DNA of 8,451 bases from GCA-002701945 sp964442015. GTDB taxonomy: Bacteria; Fidelibacterota; Marinisomatia; Marinisomatales; TCS55. The DNA is taken from NCBI GenBank assembly GCA_964442015.1, contig CAYTYA010000076.1, forward strand, positions 1 through 8,451. Reading direction: 5' to 3'. Made by a program: the position numbers and the translations under genes. Positions 7,100 through 8,451 of the stretch are shown here, in pieces (position 1 is the first letter of the stretch; each line of letters begins with the position of its first letter). The notes below the pieces were generated by a model. The model searched no databases. It had not been told where the DNA came from and was given only the letters and a program-made list of their open reading frames with translations.

Positions 7100-8451
7100 A
7101 TGTCATACGAAAAATTCCAGCATCTGCGTATTCGATTACCCAAGTGGTTCACTTCCTGGGTTATATTCTTTGTCGATCTGGTTCCGGCATTTATTGCCTA
7201 TTGGTTCATTTTAATTTCTGATACAGGATTAACAGGACTAAGTACACTGGTTTACTTCGTATTAATGGAAGCGTTTTGGGGAGTGCTATTTTTAAGCATG
7301 AATCTATACAATCCTGAACCAACGTCATCGCGGTTCATCGAACTACAGAGATTGGTATTGATCACATTTACAGTACTAGTATTACTCATCTTTTTTGATG
7401 CTATTAATTATTTAGCCTGGCCGATTAATCCACAGATCACAGTAAAATTCTGGTTCACTTTCACCTTTGGCACCCTGTTTTTTAGAATGTTGTTTCGAAC
7501 ATTTCAAAAATATCTCCTACGTAAGGGTATAGGCCGTAATAAGACAGTAATTGTAGGAATGAATTCGAGGGGACTAGAAACAGCTGCGCAAATTGAAGAA
7601 CATGGCAATCTTGGTTACGATATTATTGGATTTGTCCAGGCTATTGATGATAAAAATTCTGAAAATATTAAAAATGGAATTCCCTTATTAGGTAAGGAAA
7701 ACCAACTAAAAGAAATCATTCTCAATAATCAAGTGTCAGATGTAGTACTGGCCCTGGATAAACTTGACCATAATCGCATGATGGAAGTGATCACGCAGGC
7801 GAATGGATCGCCCGTTTCAATAAAAATTGTACCTGATATGTATGAAGTAATAAGTGGTCTGGCACGCACAGAACAGATTTACGGTATTCCACTCATCCAA
7901 GTTAACCCAAATCTTAACACGCTGTATAATCGTTATTCAAAGCGTGTTCTTGATCTGCTTATTTCTATTCCCTCTTTCATCCTAGTATCACCATTTTTGG
8001 GAATCATTTCAATCCTTATTAAGCTTGATTCAAATGGTCCTGTGCTTTACAAACAGGAAAGAATTGGTGAAAACCATCGCAAGTTTACCATTAGAAAGTT
8101 TCGCTCAATGGAATACGATGCGGAAATGAAAACAGGTCCCATATGGGCAAGTGATGCGGATCCGAGAGTCACACGAGTTGGTCGTTGGCTCCGGCGATTT
8201 CGCCTAGATGAAATTCCTCAGTTGCTAAATGTAATAAAAGGTGAAATGAGTATTATTGGTCCTCGCCCCGAGCGTCCATTTTTTATAGAACAGTTGATGC
8301 AGGAATTCCCTTTTTATTATCGCCGACACAAAATTCGTCCAGGTATCACTGGTTGGGCACAGATTAAACAACCCTATGATAGGGACATTAATGATGTGCG
8401 AAAGAAACTTAAATATGATTTTTATTATATAGAAAACCTGAGTTTCTCTCT
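7100..8451 (+). CDS. Polyprenyl-phosphate sugar-phosphate transferase (WbaP/WcaJ-like initiating enzyme), 3' end outside window
   Basis: The open frame runs from ATG 7100 to the right edge: 450 full codons, with only a short C-terminal tail probably missing. About four membrane helices (roughly 18-40, 48-68, 86-103, 115-132) come first, then a Rossmann-like CoA-binding-type domain starting KTVIVGMNSRG (148-158). KRVLDLLIS (281-289) begins the re-entrant helix of the catalytic bacterial sugar transferase domain. That domain carries KFRSM (333-337), RLDEIPQLLNVIKGEMS (368-384) with the Asp-Glu catalytic pair D370/E371, IIGPRPERP (385-393) and RPGITGWAQ (413-421). The family transfers a sugar-1-phosphate from a nucleotide sugar to undecaprenyl phosphate at the inner membrane, the first step of repeat-unit synthesis. 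Glucose- and galactose-type substrates are both common and cannot be separated here. The start is fixed by an in-frame TAA at 7082-7084. G+C is higher than in the flippase (32 of 60 in bases 8161-8220). Confidence 0.93.
   Translation, partial: MSYEKFQHLRIRLPKWFTSWVIFFVDLVPAFIAYWFILISDTGLTGLSTLVYFVLMEAFWGVLFLSMNLYNPEPTSSRFIELQRLVLITFTVLVLLIFFDAINYLAWPINPQITVKFWFTFTFGTLFFRMLFRTFQKYLLRKGIGRNKTVIVGMNSRGLETAAQIEEHGNLGYDIIGFVQAIDDKNSENIKNGIPLLGKENQLKEIILNNQVSDVVLALDKLDHNRMMEVITQANGSPVSIKIVPDMYEVISGLARTEQIYGIPLIQVNPNLNTLYNRYSKRVLDLLISIPSFILVSPFLGIISILIKLDSNGPVLYKQERIGENHRKFTIRKFRSMEYDAEMKTGPIWASDADPRVTRVGRWLRRFRLDEIPQLLNVIKGEMSIIGPRPERPFFIEQLMQEFPFYYRRHKIRPGITGWAQIKQPYDRDINDVRKKLKYDFYYIENLSFS

Noticed and set aside
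1..8451. A previously undescribed biological system
   Set aside because: Every gene belongs to a recognisable polysaccharide-assembly family, and gene content and order fit a standard Wzx/Wzy locus.

Overview
The window is a stretch of a bacterial surface-polysaccharide (capsule or O-antigen) locus of the Wzx/Wzy-dependent type. The organism looks Gram-negative, because an outer-membrane Wzi-type beta-barrel gene is present. It is probably in the Bacteroidota/FCB range: the DNA is AT-rich, the Wzi-like protein has the FCB flavour, and none of the five gene starts that can be seen has a recognisable Shine-Dalgarno sequence. The phylum is an inference. A block of exactly 100 Ns (6623-6722) marks a scaffold gap, as in a draft or metagenome assembly.

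Bases 1-5491, plus strand, hold the polymer-assembly segment. In order they are an O-antigen polymerase/ligase-family membrane protein (5' end outside the window), a Wzx-type flippase, an intact GT4 glycosyltransferase, the decayed 3' remnant of a second GT4 gene, and a membrane-anchored GT2 glycosyltransferase. All lie head to tail with short gaps and read as one transcription unit. The flippase part is the most AT-rich.

Bases 5504-6844, minus strand, encode a Wzi-family capsule-assembly outer-membrane protein convergent with the GT2 gene (12 bp between stops) and interrupted by the N gap. A 255-bp divergent intergenic region follows. From 7100 to the right edge on the plus strand runs a polyprenyl-phosphate sugar-phosphate transferase, the enzyme that would load the first sugar onto the lipid carrier. 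It is cut by the window edge a little before its expected C-terminus.

Together the genes give a coherent pathway. The phosphotransferase starts the repeat unit on undecaprenyl phosphate, the GT4 and GT2 enzymes extend it, Wzx flips it, the Wzy-like protein polymerises it, and Wzi helps hold the finished polymer at the cell surface. Sugar-nucleotide synthesis, chain-length control (Wzc/Wzz) and export (Wza) genes are not in the window. I found no RNA genes, CRISPR arrays, insertion sequences or clearly new system. The most informative oddity is the decayed glycosyltransferase between the two intact ones, which suggests a past change in the polymer's sugar composition.
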